From: Amycolatopsis sp. A133
GTDB taxonomy: Bacteria > Actinomycetota > Actinomycetes > Mycobacteriales > Pseudonocardiaceae
Direction: 5' to 3'
Assembly: GCF_031082405.1 (NCBI RefSeq)
Contig: NZ_JAVHJU010000001.1
Coordinates: 124,001 to 188,000, forward strand
Length of the DNA: 64,000 bases
Shown: positions 34,301-43,662 of the stretch, piece after piece
Position numbering within the stretch: position 1 is the stretch's first letter
Layout: each line of letters starts with the position of its first letter
Notes under the pieces: generated by a model
Database searches by the model: none
The model's input: the letters and a program-made list of their open reading frames with translations, nothing else
Told to the model about the DNA's origin: nothing
Made by a program: the position numbers and the translations under genes

Positions 34301-34420
34301 GAGCAGCACCGCGCCGGCTTCGCCCCGTTCGGCCCGGGCGAAGGCGGCGCGGAGCCGCCGCATCTCGTGGGTACGGGCGACGAGCGGGATTCCGGAGCCG
34401 AGTCGGGGCACGATGAGCAT
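31397..34420 (-). CDS. Large LuxR-family ATPase regulator (LAL type)
   Basis: The 1007-residue protein has an N-terminal AAA/STAND ATPase with Walker A SGDAGVGKTRLL (about 41-52) and Walker B VILLEDLHWADASTRNLL. A long helical, TPR-like middle follows, then a C-terminal LuxR helix-turn-helix: LTDRERDVLERVALGRTNRQ, VGEELYISEKTVSVHLSRV, MAKLGASRRAEAVA. LAL proteins are ATP-dependent activators, often of secondary metabolism or sugar use. No adjacent target is obvious; the nearest divergent material is the small protein gene and XRE cluster upstream. A domain order like MalT suggests ligand-gated activation. Confidence 0.9.
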   Translation of the reverse strand: MLIVPRLGSGIPLVARTHEMRRLRAAFARAERGEAGAVLLSGDAGVGKTRLLTALGEHVAACGGLVLTGRCIDVREGGLPYLPFAEALAPLGSATDPAVAAAVRARPALGRLLPQGPGFEEPRAAEHPPMTSNDRETMVRPRPEQDLGQLQLFDAVLGVLTEIAESRPVVILLEDLHWADASTRNLLSFLLSRLRAQRLLVVGSYREEDVHRRHPLRGLLAELVRLATVERVDLHPFGAVDARKFVEALADEPLPADVVADIVARSEGNPFFAEELLATKTECNDLPAGLAEVLLSRLERLSPDARRVARVISVANEPVMHAALADVSGLGELELDEALREAVQHHVLVVLSDGSYTFRHALLQEAVYGDLLPGERSRTHAAYAARIKARPQGRGHDAKLAYHSMQSSDLVTALPALLRAMDEAEKLGAPGSALQHVEQALSIWDAVPAADRPDGFDELKLLYEASYFAGTSGEPERAAAFARSATQALSPDIPNDRAAKVWRRLADALLALEGTLDEAVAAIDRAWDLVKDTEPSSARAWVLASRAGFLRILDQPEAALESALTSVADAQAVGATGAEASALVTLGTLADSRGDAAEARERLRQAQRKARDVGAYNTEIRATYFLALSHDDHGEFAEALEHATRGVARAEEAGLSWSVYGLELRARQLMLRYLMGDWPEESTGRAGRGVSSAVAARILAIWSLFVVARGRFDEAAKLLGGLRQHWTADMQIPLSAGAAGIELAYWRGDHAEAVRRTEDLVGWLERIESGLLAGIRVAALGVTAAAAVAADARVHGDQAAAGAAVATGERLLTHGRMCSVVGQPRSGELGPEGRAWLARLEAAATCLSGKGDAGKWAAAAEAFGYGAVYEQAICRWHEAEALLAADADAGAALEAAHATAVRLGAIPLRDAVRDLAHRARVELAGVEPAAPARTVTDPLTDRERDVLERVALGRTNRQVGEELYISEKTVSVHLSRVMAKLGASRRAEAVAIAYDRGLLTAPTAEHA

Positions 34421-34481
34421 TCTGGCCTACCCCACCGACAGTTTCCGACCGCTTATCGCCTTCGACACCATCACCCGCCCC

Positions 34482-34691
34482 CTACCGGGCGGTCTTGCCG
34501 GCGCCGGCGGTCTCCCGCGCGGCTTCCCGGCGCTCCTGCGCCGGTACGTCGACGTCGGTGTGCGCGGCCCGCAGGTGGCGGACGGCGCGGCGGGCGCGGG
34601 CGGCCCAGGCGCTGCGCCCGGCCTTCCGCAGTTCCTCGGCCCGGTACGCCGCTTCGGCCCGGACCGCGTCGAGCATCAGATCGCTGTGCAT
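34482..34691 (-). CDS. Small basic hypothetical protein (69 aa)
   Basis: The protein, read from ATG 34691 with CAGGGGAAC upstream, is helical and charged: MHSDLMLDAVRAEAAYRAEE, LRKAGRSAWAARARRAVRHLR, then AAHTDVDVPAQERREAARET. There is no membrane segment or cysteine. It sits between the LuxR gene and the XRE/DUF397 cluster, all on the same strand. I recognise no family; it could be a nucleic-acid-binding or partner peptide. Confidence 0.55.
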   Translation of the reverse strand: MHSDLMLDAVRAEAAYRAEELRKAGRSAWAARARRAVRHLRAAHTDVDVPAQERREAARETAGAGKTAR

Positions 34692-34788
34692 CGTGTTCCC
34701 CTGTCCCTGGGTTCTCCGTTGGTGACACTCAGATTCGTCCTGAGGGGACACCCCGGGCATCGGGTGATCACGTGGGCCTGGCCGTGAA

Positions 34789-34838
34789 AAGACCCCTTAC
34801 TCCCGGCCGAGCCCAGCTCGGCGGGGGTAAGGGGTCTT
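34789..34838. terminator. Long hairpin terminator after the DUF397 gene
   Basis: AAGACCCCTTAC (34789-34800) pairs perfectly with GTAAGGGGTCTT (34827-34838), and the inner GCCGAGC/GCTCGGC continues the stem to a 3-nt loop. The structure lies 10 bp after the DUF397 stop. One of the longest stems in the window, it should be an efficient bidirectional terminator. Confidence 0.82.
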
Positions 34839-34848
34839 CCCGAGTGCC

Positions 34849-35052
34849 TCAGTCGTGCGCCGGGCCACCGGTCCGCACCGCGGCCAGCAGCCCCTGCCAG
34901 CCGGACGCGGGCAGGCGGAACGCACCCCCGTCGGGGTCCTTCGAGTCGCGCACCGCGGCACCGCCGTCGACGAACGCGACCTCGACGCAGTCGTTGCCGC
35001 CGCCGCTGTGGCTGCTCTTGCGCCACCGCGCCCCGGAGAGTTCTGCTTCCAT
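34849..35052 (-). CDS. DUF397 protein
   Basis: The 67-residue protein, read from ATG 35052 with AGGGAG 8 nt upstream, has the DUF397 signature: WRKSSHSGGGNDCVEVAFVDG, then VRDSKDPDGGAFRLPASGW. DUF397 proteins of the BldB/WhiJ group are encoded beside XRE regulators carrying DUF5753 and are thought to modulate them in development or antibiotic control. Exactly such a gene lies 13 bp upstream on the same strand. Confidence 0.92.
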   Translation of the reverse strand: MEAELSGARWRKSSHSGGGNDCVEVAFVDGGAAVRDSKDPDGGAFRLPASGWQGLLAAVRTGGPAHD

Positions 35053-35065
35053 CGTCCCCACTCCC

Positions 35066-35968
35066 TTACTGTGTCCTCGGTTCCGGATGGTGCACCGGAG
35101 CCGCTGCGGCCGCCTGTTCGGCGAACCGCCCGGCCGCCTCGGCGATCAGGTCCACCGAGTCGTCCGGTTTCAGTGCGGCCGCGCGCAGATGGTCGAACAT
35201 CAGCCCGTAGCGCCGCACGTCTGTGGGTTCCTCCAGGTAGAGGCCGCTGGACGTGCTGTCGTCGACGTAGACGACGTCCGGGTCGGCCTGCTCGGGGAAG
35301 CCCATGATGAGGAAGGGACCTTCCATGCCGGGGTGCGCGCCGGCCCCGAACGGGACGACCTGGACGGTCACGTTCGGCTTCTCGGCGAGGGCGACCATCC
35401 GGTAGAGCTGCTCGGCCATCACTTCGGGGCCGTCGACCACGCGGCGCAGCACGGCTTCGTCCATCACCGCCCAGTACTCCGGCGGCGGTGTTTCGGACAG
35501 CAGTTCCTGGCGGGCCATCCGGGCGGCGACGCGGCGGCGGATCTCGGCGTCTTCGGCGTCGGGCCGCAGCGCGCGGATCACCGCGCGGGCGTACCGCTCG
35601 GTCTGCAGCAGGCCGGGCACCAGCAGGGCCTGGAACGCGCGCAGGGAGCTGGCGTCGGCCTCGAGCCCGACGAAGGTGCCGGTGAAGACCTCGTTGTACG
35701 CGTGCCACCAGCCGCGCTTGCGGGCTTCCCTGGCCAGCTGGACGAGCGCTTCCTGCTCGTCGCCGGTGATCCCGTAGAGGGCCAGCATGTCCCGGGCGTC
35801 ACGCGGGGTGACGCCGACGTGGCCGGTCTCGATGCGGCTGATCTTCGAAGCGGAGCACTCGAGCTTCTCGCCCACCTCGTCGATGGTCAGGTCCGCGGCC
35901 TCGCGGAGCCGGCGCAGCTCGCCCGCGAGTCTCCGACGGCGAACCGTGGGGCTCTGTCCCCTTGCCAT
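35066..35968 (-). CDS. XRE-family regulator with DUF5753 (WhiJ-like)
   Basis: The 300-residue protein has an N-terminal helix-turn-helix (LAGELRRLREAADLTIDEVG, EKLECSASKISRIETGHVGV) and a C-terminal DUF5753 region (LVPGLLQTERYARAVIRAL, VMDEAVLRRVVDGPEVMAEQL, GPFLIMGFPEQADPDVVYVDD). Such proteins pair with DUF397 partners and control differentiation-like genes in Streptomyces. It forms an operon with the DUF397 gene 13 bp downstream. Confidence 0.92.
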   Translation of the reverse strand: MARGQSPTVRRRRLAGELRRLREAADLTIDEVGEKLECSASKISRIETGHVGVTPRDARDMLALYGITGDEQEALVQLAREARKRGWWHAYNEVFTGTFVGLEADASSLRAFQALLVPGLLQTERYARAVIRALRPDAEDAEIRRRVAARMARQELLSETPPPEYWAVMDEAVLRRVVDGPEVMAEQLYRMVALAEKPNVTVQVVPFGAGAHPGMEGPFLIMGFPEQADPDVVYVDDSTSSGLYLEEPTDVRRYGLMFDHLRAAALKPDDSVDLIAEAAGRFAEQAAAAAPVHHPEPRTQ

Positions 35969-36319
35969 CGCGGCACCTCCGGATGTCCACGTGCTTCCTG
36001 ATATCTAACCAGCCGGGCGCGGAGTTGGTGGAGCATTAACACCGAAGTGATTCCGGCACCGGATCTGCAATTTGCAGAATGCTCTTGTATCCTCGCACCC
36101 TGCACTGCTCCGGGCGCCTGACAGTCGGCCGGCGATGGCTTCGACCGGCCTCTGAGCAGGGTAGACGATGACCGCGCGAAGTGCCGCGCGATCATCGGGC
36201 GAAGGGGTCCGGGGCCGTCCCCCGATCGGTCCCGGCCCCCTCATCGGGGCCGGTTGCCCTTTTCCGGCGACGGATATTCGAGCCATTCATCGCCCGTGAG
36301 GGTGATTTCCCGGCGAACT
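35969..36319. other. Intergenic region with a palindrome and a terminator
   Basis: No gene is visible in these 351 bp. CTGCAATTTGCAG (36065-36077) is a perfect 6-bp palindrome with a single central base, about 100 bp upstream of the XRE start, and may be its operator. CCGGCCCC (36232-36239) and GGGGCCGG (36246-36253) form a stem downstream of the thioesterase stop and are a likely terminator for that gene. Confidence 0.6.
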
Positions 36320-37216
36320 TCACAACACGCGCAGGAGTCCTTCTTGGACGACCGTCGCGATCAGCGTGCCGTCCTCGGCAAAGAACCGGCCGGTGGCCAG
36401 ACCGCGGGCACCGGACGCCGTCGGCGAGGCGCTGTCGTAGAGGAACCACTCGTCCGCGCGGAACGGCCGGTGGAACCACAGCGCGTGGTCGAGGCTGGCC
36501 CCGAGCACCTTGTCGGTGTCCCAGTAGACGCCGTGGCGGGCGAGCACCGAGTCCAGCAGCGTCATGTCCGAGGCGTAGGTCAGCACGCAGACGTGCAGCA
36601 GCTGCTGGTCGGGCAGCTTCCCGTCGGCGCGCATCCACACCTGGTTGCGCGCCGGCGGCTCGCCGGTCTGCCGGGTGACCCACGGCGGCTCGTTGACGTA
36701 CCGCAGGTCGATCGGCCGCGGCCGGGCGTGCGCGCCGATCGCGTAGCCCTCGGCGCGCTCCATCAGCGTCGGCAGCGTCTCCGGCGCCGGCACGCCCGCC
36801 GGCATGACTTCGGCGTGCTCGATGCCCGGTTCGTCCTTCTGGAACGACGCCGAGAGCGAGAAGATCGCCTTGCCGTGCTGGATCGCCACGACCCGGCGCG
36901 TGGTGAACGACCGGCCGTCGCGGATCCGGTCGACCTCGTACACGATCGGGACGCTGGGGTCACCGCCGCGGATGAAGTACGCGTGCAGCGAGTGGACCCG
37001 GCGGTCCTCCGCGACCGTGCGCCCGGCCGCGACCAGCGCCTGGCCGGCGACCTGCCCGCCGAACACCCGCACCGGCGAGTGGGCGGGCGAGACGCCGCGG
37101 AAGATGTTCTCTTCGATCTTTTCCAGGTCGAGCAGCGCGATCAGGCGGTCGAGCACCGGCTGGCCGCCACCGGCGATCTCCGGTTCGGTGGCGGCCGTCC
37201 TGGCCATTTCAGTCAT
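36320..37216 (-). CDS. tesB: Acyl-CoA thioesterase II (TesB)
   Basis: The 298-residue double-hotdog protein has LDRLIALLDLEKIEENIFRG at the start, VFGGQVAGQALVAAGRTV and SLHAYFIRGGDPSVPIVYEVD in the first hotdog, and ASLDHALWFHRPF plus GTLIATVVQEGLLRVL in the second. These are TesB family signatures. It hydrolyses medium- and long-chain acyl-CoA to free acid and CoA, and may release pressure on the CoA pool during acyl catabolism. The gene is 36 bp downstream of pyruvate kinase on the same strand. Confidence 0.9.
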   Translation of the reverse strand: MTEMARTAATEPEIAGGGQPVLDRLIALLDLEKIEENIFRGVSPAHSPVRVFGGQVAGQALVAAGRTVAEDRRVHSLHAYFIRGGDPSVPIVYEVDRIRDGRSFTTRRVVAIQHGKAIFSLSASFQKDEPGIEHAEVMPAGVPAPETLPTLMERAEGYAIGAHARPRPIDLRYVNEPPWVTRQTGEPPARNQVWMRADGKLPDQQLLHVCVLTYASDMTLLDSVLARHGVYWDTDKVLGASLDHALWFHRPFRADEWFLYDSASPTASGARGLATGRFFAEDGTLIATVVQEGLLRVL

Positions 37217-37252
37217 GCCCGGACTTTACGTGCATACTGAGCGGTCGGTCTC

Positions 37253-38683
<1,431 letters not shown>

Positions 38684-38768
38684 ATAGCGTAGACCCTCTT
38701 CGCGCGTTCGTCTGTACCGATCCCGAATGTTCAAGAAAGTGTTCAGAAACCTGCGTGCTCAGGTCACG

Positions 38769-39434
38769 CTAGCGACGCGGCCGGTCACTGGGACCGACCC
38801 GGTCACGGGCCCACTCGTTGAACTCGCGCAGCTGCCGCCAGGCCTTCTTCACCCGATCGAGGGCCCCCCGCTCGTGCAGGACGTCGTCCGGCTCCCACGC
38901 CCGGACCGCGTACACCGAGCGGTAACGCAGCAGGTCGAGCCGGGGGTGGTCGGCGTCGAACCCGCGCGGCTTCGACTTCAGCCGGTCGCCCTTGACCTCC
39001 CAGCCGGCGCGCTCCAGCTTGGCGAGGATCTTCCGCAGCGCCTCGCCGTGCAGCTCGGTGCCGACGGCCTGGCGGAACCGCGCGAGCTGGTCGGACGCCA
39101 AGTGGAAGCAGCCGCCGCCGACGCGCAGGCCGTCCGGCCCGACCTCGACGTAGTAGGCGCCGCCCCCGCGGCCCTGTTCGATCACCGCGCCGCAGTGGGT
39201 CTTGTACGGCGTCTTGTCCTTGGCGAAGCGGACGTCGCGGTAGGGGCGGAACACCTTGGGCTCGCCGAAGCCGTCGGAGAACTCGGGCGCCAGCTCGGCC
39301 AGCAGCGCTTCCATCGGGGCTCGGACGTCGGACTTGTAGGTCTCGACGTGGTCGTCCCAGTAGGGCTTGGAGTTGTCCTCCACGAGGCCGTCGAAGAAGT
39401 CGACGGCGTACTCGCCGAATCCGCTGAACTTCAC
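38769..39434 (-). CDS. DUF2461 family protein
   Basis: The 221-residue protein, read from GTG 39434, has KFSGFGEYAVDFFDGLVEDNSKPYW, FRPYRDVRFAKDKTPYKTHCGA and GGAYYVEVGPDGLRVGGG, all DUF2461 signatures (TIGR02453). I prefer 39434 over the upstream GTG at 39464 because the latter would place the first codons inside the terminator of the preceding chitinase gene, and family members start at MKFSGF. The biochemical role is unknown. Confidence 0.88.
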   Translation of the reverse strand: MKFSGFGEYAVDFFDGLVEDNSKPYWDDHVETYKSDVRAPMEALLAELAPEFSDGFGEPKVFRPYRDVRFAKDKTPYKTHCGAVIEQGRGGGAYYVEVGPDGLRVGGGCFHLASDQLARFRQAVGTELHGEALRKILAKLERAGWEVKGDRLKSKPRGFDADHPRLDLLRYRSVYAVRAWEPDDVLHERGALDRVKKAWRQLREFNEWARDRVGPSDRPRR

Positions 39435-39449
39435 GCCCGCGACAGTAAA

Positions 39450-39482
39450 CGGGGGCACCGACAAGATCCGCCGGTGCCCCCG
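39450..39482. terminator. Terminator after the chitinase gene
   Basis: CGGGGGCACCG (39450-39460) and CGGTGCCCCCG (39472-39482) form a perfect 11-bp stem with an 11-nt loop, 6 bp after the chitinase stop. Confidence 0.85.
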
Positions 39483-39488
39483 TGCGCG

Positions 39489-40712
<1,224 letters not shown>

Positions 40713-40778
40713 GCGTTCTCCCTTCCGAGAATGACTCACGGCGACGGTGCCGGAGTGATAGGGACCACACTCACCGTA

Positions 40779-40794
40779 AGTGGACTAGACCACT
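40779..40794. promoter_or_regulatory. DasR-responsive element 1
   Basis: AGTGGACTAGACCACT differs at one base from the perfect palindrome AGTGGTCTAGACCACT and fits the dre/chitinase-box consensus known in Streptomyces. It lies 67 bp upstream of the chitinase start. Confidence 0.8.
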
Positions 40795-40801
40795 AGGTCA
40801 A

Positions 40802-40813
40802 TGGTTCAGACCA
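40802..40813. promoter_or_regulatory. DasR-responsive element 2 (weaker)
   Basis: TGGTTCAGACCA matches the TGGTCTAGACCA core at 10 of 12 positions and follows element 1 by 7 bp. Paired boxes of this kind are typical of streptomycete chitinase promoters. Confidence 0.6.
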
Positions 40814-40870
40814 CGAGGGGATCCACATTCCTTGACAGGAATATGCCCGGCAGAGCACATTTCGGGGGTG

Positions 40871-41179
40871 ATGCAGACTTTCGACGTCCTCGCCGAACCC
40901 CGGCGCCGGACCATCCTCGACCTGCTGCGCGACGGCGAGCGCTCGGTCGGCGAGCTGGTCGACGAGCTGGCGCTGAGCCAGCCCGCGGTGTCCAAGCACC
41001 TGCGGGTGCTGCGCGAGGCCGGGCTGGTGACGGTGCGGGTCGCGGCCCAGCGACGGTGCTATGCGCTGCGCCCCGAGCCCCTGGCCGAGGTGGACGCCTG
41101 GCTGGCGCCCTACCGCCGCTTCTGGACGGACCGGCTCGACGCGCTGGAGCGCCGCCTGGACGAGACCGACCCGGCCTGA
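40871..41179 (+). CDS. ArsR-family transcriptional regulator
   Basis: The 102-residue protein reads MQTFDVLAEPRRRTILDLLR, DGERSVGELVDELALSQPAV, SKHLRVLREAGLVTVRV and then a C-terminal YRRFWTDRLDALERRLDE. It lacks metal-binding cysteines. A GTG one codon earlier (40868) is also possible. TTGACA at 40832-40837 may be its -35 box, and with no strong ribosome binding site visible the mRNA could be nearly leaderless. It is divergent from the chitinase and convergent with the HxlR gene; no target is obvious. Confidence 0.82.
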   Translation: MQTFDVLAEPRRRTILDLLRDGERSVGELVDELALSQPAVSKHLRVLREAGLVTVRVAAQRRCYALRPEPLAEVDAWLAPYRRFWTDRLDALERRLDETDPA

Positions 41180-41187
41180 CCGGTGCC

Positions 41188-41302
41188 CCGAACGCCCCAA
41201 TGTGGCGTTGGGTGCGTTGAATCAGCACTGCGGCGCGGAGCGCCTCCGTTGAGGGTGGTGGCGGGGGCATGGATGGAGCACCGAACGCCACATTGGGGCG
41301 CT
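41188..41302. repeat. Long inverted repeat pair at a convergent gene end
   Basis: GAACGCCCCAATGTGGCGTT starting near 41191 is repeated in inverse orientation near 41281-41302 (GAACGCCACATTGGGGCG), separated by about 60 bp. It occupies the gap between the ends of the ArsR and HxlR genes. It would form a large stem-loop in either transcript and could act as a terminator, or be a palindromic mobile repeat. Confidence 0.72.
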
Positions 41303-41305
41303 TGG

Positions 41306-41638
41306 TCAGGCGTGGTCGAAGGTGATCCCGCGGTCGGCCGCGCGGCGCTCGCCCCATTCGTACAGGGCCGTCAGCGCCGGGCGGAGCTCCTCCCCCACCT
41401 CCGTCAGGTGGTACTCGACGTGCGGGACCCGGCCGTCGAACTCCTCGCGGCGGACGATCCCCTCCGCGGCCAGCTCGCGCAGCTGCTGGGTCAGCATCTT
41501 CTCGCTCACCCCCGGCATCCGGCGCCGCAGCTCGCCGTAGCGGTGGGCGCCCTCCTTGAGGTGGGCCAGGATCACCGGCTTCCACTTGCCGCCGATCAGG
41601 TCGACGGCCAGTTCCGTCGCGCAGTGGTACCGCTTCAT
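41306..41638 (-). CDS. HxlR-family transcriptional regulator
   Basis: The 110-residue winged-helix protein has the HxlR pattern: CATELAVDLIGGKWKPVILAHL, RYGELRRRMPGVSEKMLTQQLREL and VEYHLTEVGEELRPALTAL. The cysteine at position 6 is the one that senses oxidants or electrophiles in several HxlR/DUF24 members such as HypR and YodB. Divergent from it is a truncated hemoglobin, which fits a redox- or nitric-oxide-linked response. Direct repeats in the spacer may be its binding sites. Confidence 0.88.
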   Translation of the reverse strand: MKRYHCATELAVDLIGGKWKPVILAHLKEGAHRYGELRRRMPGVSEKMLTQQLRELAAEGIVRREEFDGRVPHVEYHLTEVGEELRPALTALYEWGERRAADRGITFDHA

Positions 41639-41668
41639 CCCGCTCTCCCCTACGCACCGGAAAGTACG

Positions 41669-41707
41669 TGGTTGCCCGGCCGGGGCACCACTGGTTGCCT
41701 GACCGGG
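41669..41707. promoter_or_regulatory. Direct repeats between HxlR and hemoglobin genes
   Basis: TGGTTGCCCGGCCGGG (41669-41684) and TGGTTGCCTGACCGGG (41692-41707) match at 14 of 16 positions and start 23 bp apart. They fill the short divergent spacer and could bind the HxlR protein. Confidence 0.6.
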
Positions 41708-42189
41708 TGATCGTGCCAGAAACCCCGCCGACGCCGACCCTCTACGACTGGGCCGGCGGCCACGAAGCCCTCGTGAAGCTCCTGACCATCTTCTACGGCC
41801 ACGTCCTCGAAGACCCGTTGCTCGAACCCGTCTTCCGCGGCATGGACCCGGCGCACCCGCAGCACGTCGCGGTGTGGCTCGGCGAGGTCTTCGGCGGTCC
41901 GGCCGAGTACTCCGCGAGCCACGGCGGGCACGCCCACATGATCGGCCGCCACCTCGGCCGCGGGATCACCGAGGCGCAGCGGCGCCGCTGGGTCACCCTG
42001 CTGCTCGACGCCGCCGACGAGGCCGGCCTGCCCGGCGACCCGGAGTTCCGGGCCTCGTTCGCCGGCTACCTCGAGTGGGGCAGCCGCCTGGCCGTGGTGT
42101 TCTCCGCGCCCGGCGCCGAACCGAACCGGCACGAGCCGGTCCCGCACTGGGACTGGGCGCGGCCGCCCTGGCCGCCACCGGCGTCCTAG
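41707..42189 (+). CDS. glbO: Truncated hemoglobin, group II (TrHbO type)
   Basis: The 160-residue protein, read from GTG 41707, has the 2-on-2 globin core: LYDWAGGHEALVKLLTIFYGHVLEDPLLEPVF with the B10 tyrosine, GHAHMIGRHLGRGITEAQRRRWVTLL with the proximal histidine and the G8 tryptophan that mark group II, and a Pro-rich tail. Known relatives handle oxygen, nitric oxide or peroxide. The frame is open to 41668, but the earlier codons lie in the repeated regulatory sequence, so I prefer 41707. The ribosome binding site is poor, so the exact start is uncertain. Confidence 0.85.
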   Translation: MIVPETPPTPTLYDWAGGHEALVKLLTIFYGHVLEDPLLEPVFRGMDPAHPQHVAVWLGEVFGGPAEYSASHGGHAHMIGRHLGRGITEAQRRRWVTLLLDAADEAGLPGDPEFRASFAGYLEWGSRLAVVFSAPGAEPNRHEPVPHWDWARPPWPPPAS

Positions 42190-42224
42190 CCGCATAGTGA
42201 GGGCAGCCGGAAGGAGGGCTGCCG

Positions 42225-43661
42225 TTGATCCGGGTGGACGGCCGGACCCTGCGGTGCGCGGACGTCGTCACGGCGGCGCACACGGCGGGACCGCTGGGCA
42301 TCGACGTCTCGATCGCCGCGCTGCGGGGCGCCGAGCACGCGTGGAAGCTCGCCGAGGAACTGAGCACGCGGCGGGTGGTCTACGGCCGGACCACCGGCGT
42401 CGGGGCCAACAAGGACGACACCGTCGCCAGCTCCACGGAGCACGGCCTGCGCCTGCTGCGCAGCCACGCCGGCGGCAGCGGCGACGAGATGCCGGCCGGC
42501 CAGGTGCGGGCGATGCTGCTGATCCGGCTCAACCAGCTCCTCGCCGGCCGGTCCGGGATCAGCCCCGAGCTGATCGGCGCACTGGCCGGCGCGGTCCGCG
42601 CCGGCGCGTTGCCGCTGGTGCACCGGCTCGGCGCGATCGGCACCGGCGACCTGGCGCCGCTGGCCGAGGCGGCGCTGGCGCTCACCGGCGAGCGGCCGTG
42701 GGTGTCCGGGCACGTGCCGCCGGTGCCGGTGCGGGCGGGCGACGCGCTGGCGTTCATGAGCAGCAACGCCGCCACCCTCGCCGAAGCGACCCTCGCGGCG
42801 ATGCGGCTGGACACGCTGACCCGCGCCAGCCACGCCGTCGCGGCGCTGACGTACGTCGCGCTCGACGGCAACCCCGAGGCGTACGCGACGCCGGTGCACG
42901 AAGCGCGTCCGCACGCGGGGCAGGTCGCCTGCGCGGCCGAGATGCGCCGGCTGCTGGGCATGCACCAGACGCCGAAGCCGGGACGACGGATCCAGGACCC
43001 GTTCGGTCTGCGGGCGTTCCCGCAGGTCCAGGGCCCGGCGCTGGACGCGATCCACTACCTGCGGGACGTGCTCGCCGTCGAGATCAACGCCAGCACGGAG
43101 AACCCGATGATCTCGACGGTGCACGGAGACGCCTACCACCACGCGCACTTCCACACCGCGTACGTGTCGACGGCGCTGGACCAGGCCAGGGCGACCGTCC
43201 ACCAGGTGGCGGAGCTGTCGGTGGCGCGCCTCGGCGACCTGGTGGAGCCGGAGTTCACCGGGCTGCGGCCGTTCCTGGCGGCGGGGCCGCCGGGCAGCTC
43301 GGGCGTGATGATCCTGGAGTACGTGGCGCACGACGCGCTGACGGAGCTGCGCCAGGCGGCGCTCCCGGCCACGCTCGGCACGGCGGTGGTGTCACGCGGC
43401 ATCGAGGACCACGCGAGCTTCTCGACGCAGGCGGCCCGCGCGGCGACGGCGGCGTGCGCGGCCTACCAGCAGGTGCTGGCCTGCGAGCTGGTGGCGGCGG
43501 TCCGCGCCCTGCGGATGCGGGACGCGGACCTGGTGGACCTCCCGGTCCGCGACGCCTACGACACGGCGGCCGCCGTGCTGGCCGAAAGCGTCGACGACCG
43601 CCCGCTCACCGGCGACATCGCCGCCGCCGTCGGCGTCCTGGACCGGCTCGCCCGCATCTAG
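42225..43661 (+). CDS. Aromatic amino-acid ammonia-lyase-like protein with atypical MIO motif
   Basis: The 478-residue protein starts at TTG 42225 (AAGGAGGG upstream) and has the HAL/PAL fold: VVYGRTTGVGANKD with the inner-loop tyrosine Y53, FGLRAFPQVQG and LAVEINASTENPMIS. The tripeptide that normally forms the MIO electrophile (Ala-Ser-Gly before DLAPL) reads Gly139-Thr140-Gly141. It is shorter than histidine ammonia-lyase (about 510). It may be a lyase with a methylated MIO, an aminomutase or a non-canonical member; substrate cannot be read. The sigma gene follows directly. Confidence 0.8.
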   Translation: MIRVDGRTLRCADVVTAAHTAGPLGIDVSIAALRGAEHAWKLAEELSTRRVVYGRTTGVGANKDDTVASSTEHGLRLLRSHAGGSGDEMPAGQVRAMLLIRLNQLLAGRSGISPELIGALAGAVRAGALPLVHRLGAIGTGDLAPLAEAALALTGERPWVSGHVPPVPVRAGDALAFMSSNAATLAEATLAAMRLDTLTRASHAVAALTYVALDGNPEAYATPVHEARPHAGQVACAAEMRRLLGMHQTPKPGRRIQDPFGLRAFPQVQGPALDAIHYLRDVLAVEINASTENPMISTVHGDAYHHAHFHTAYVSTALDQARATVHQVAELSVARLGDLVEPEFTGLRPFLAAGPPGSSGVMILEYVAHDALTELRQAALPATLGTAVVSRGIEDHASFSTQAARAATAACAAYQQVLACELVAAVRALRMRDADLVDLPVRDAYDTAAAVLAESVDDRPLTGDIAAAVGVLDRLARI

Positions 43662-43662
43662 C

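Noticed and set aside
34849-35968. XRE plus small protein as a toxin-antitoxin pair
   Set aside because: DUF5753 and DUF397 identify the known WhiJ/BldB-like regulatory pair, not a toxin system.
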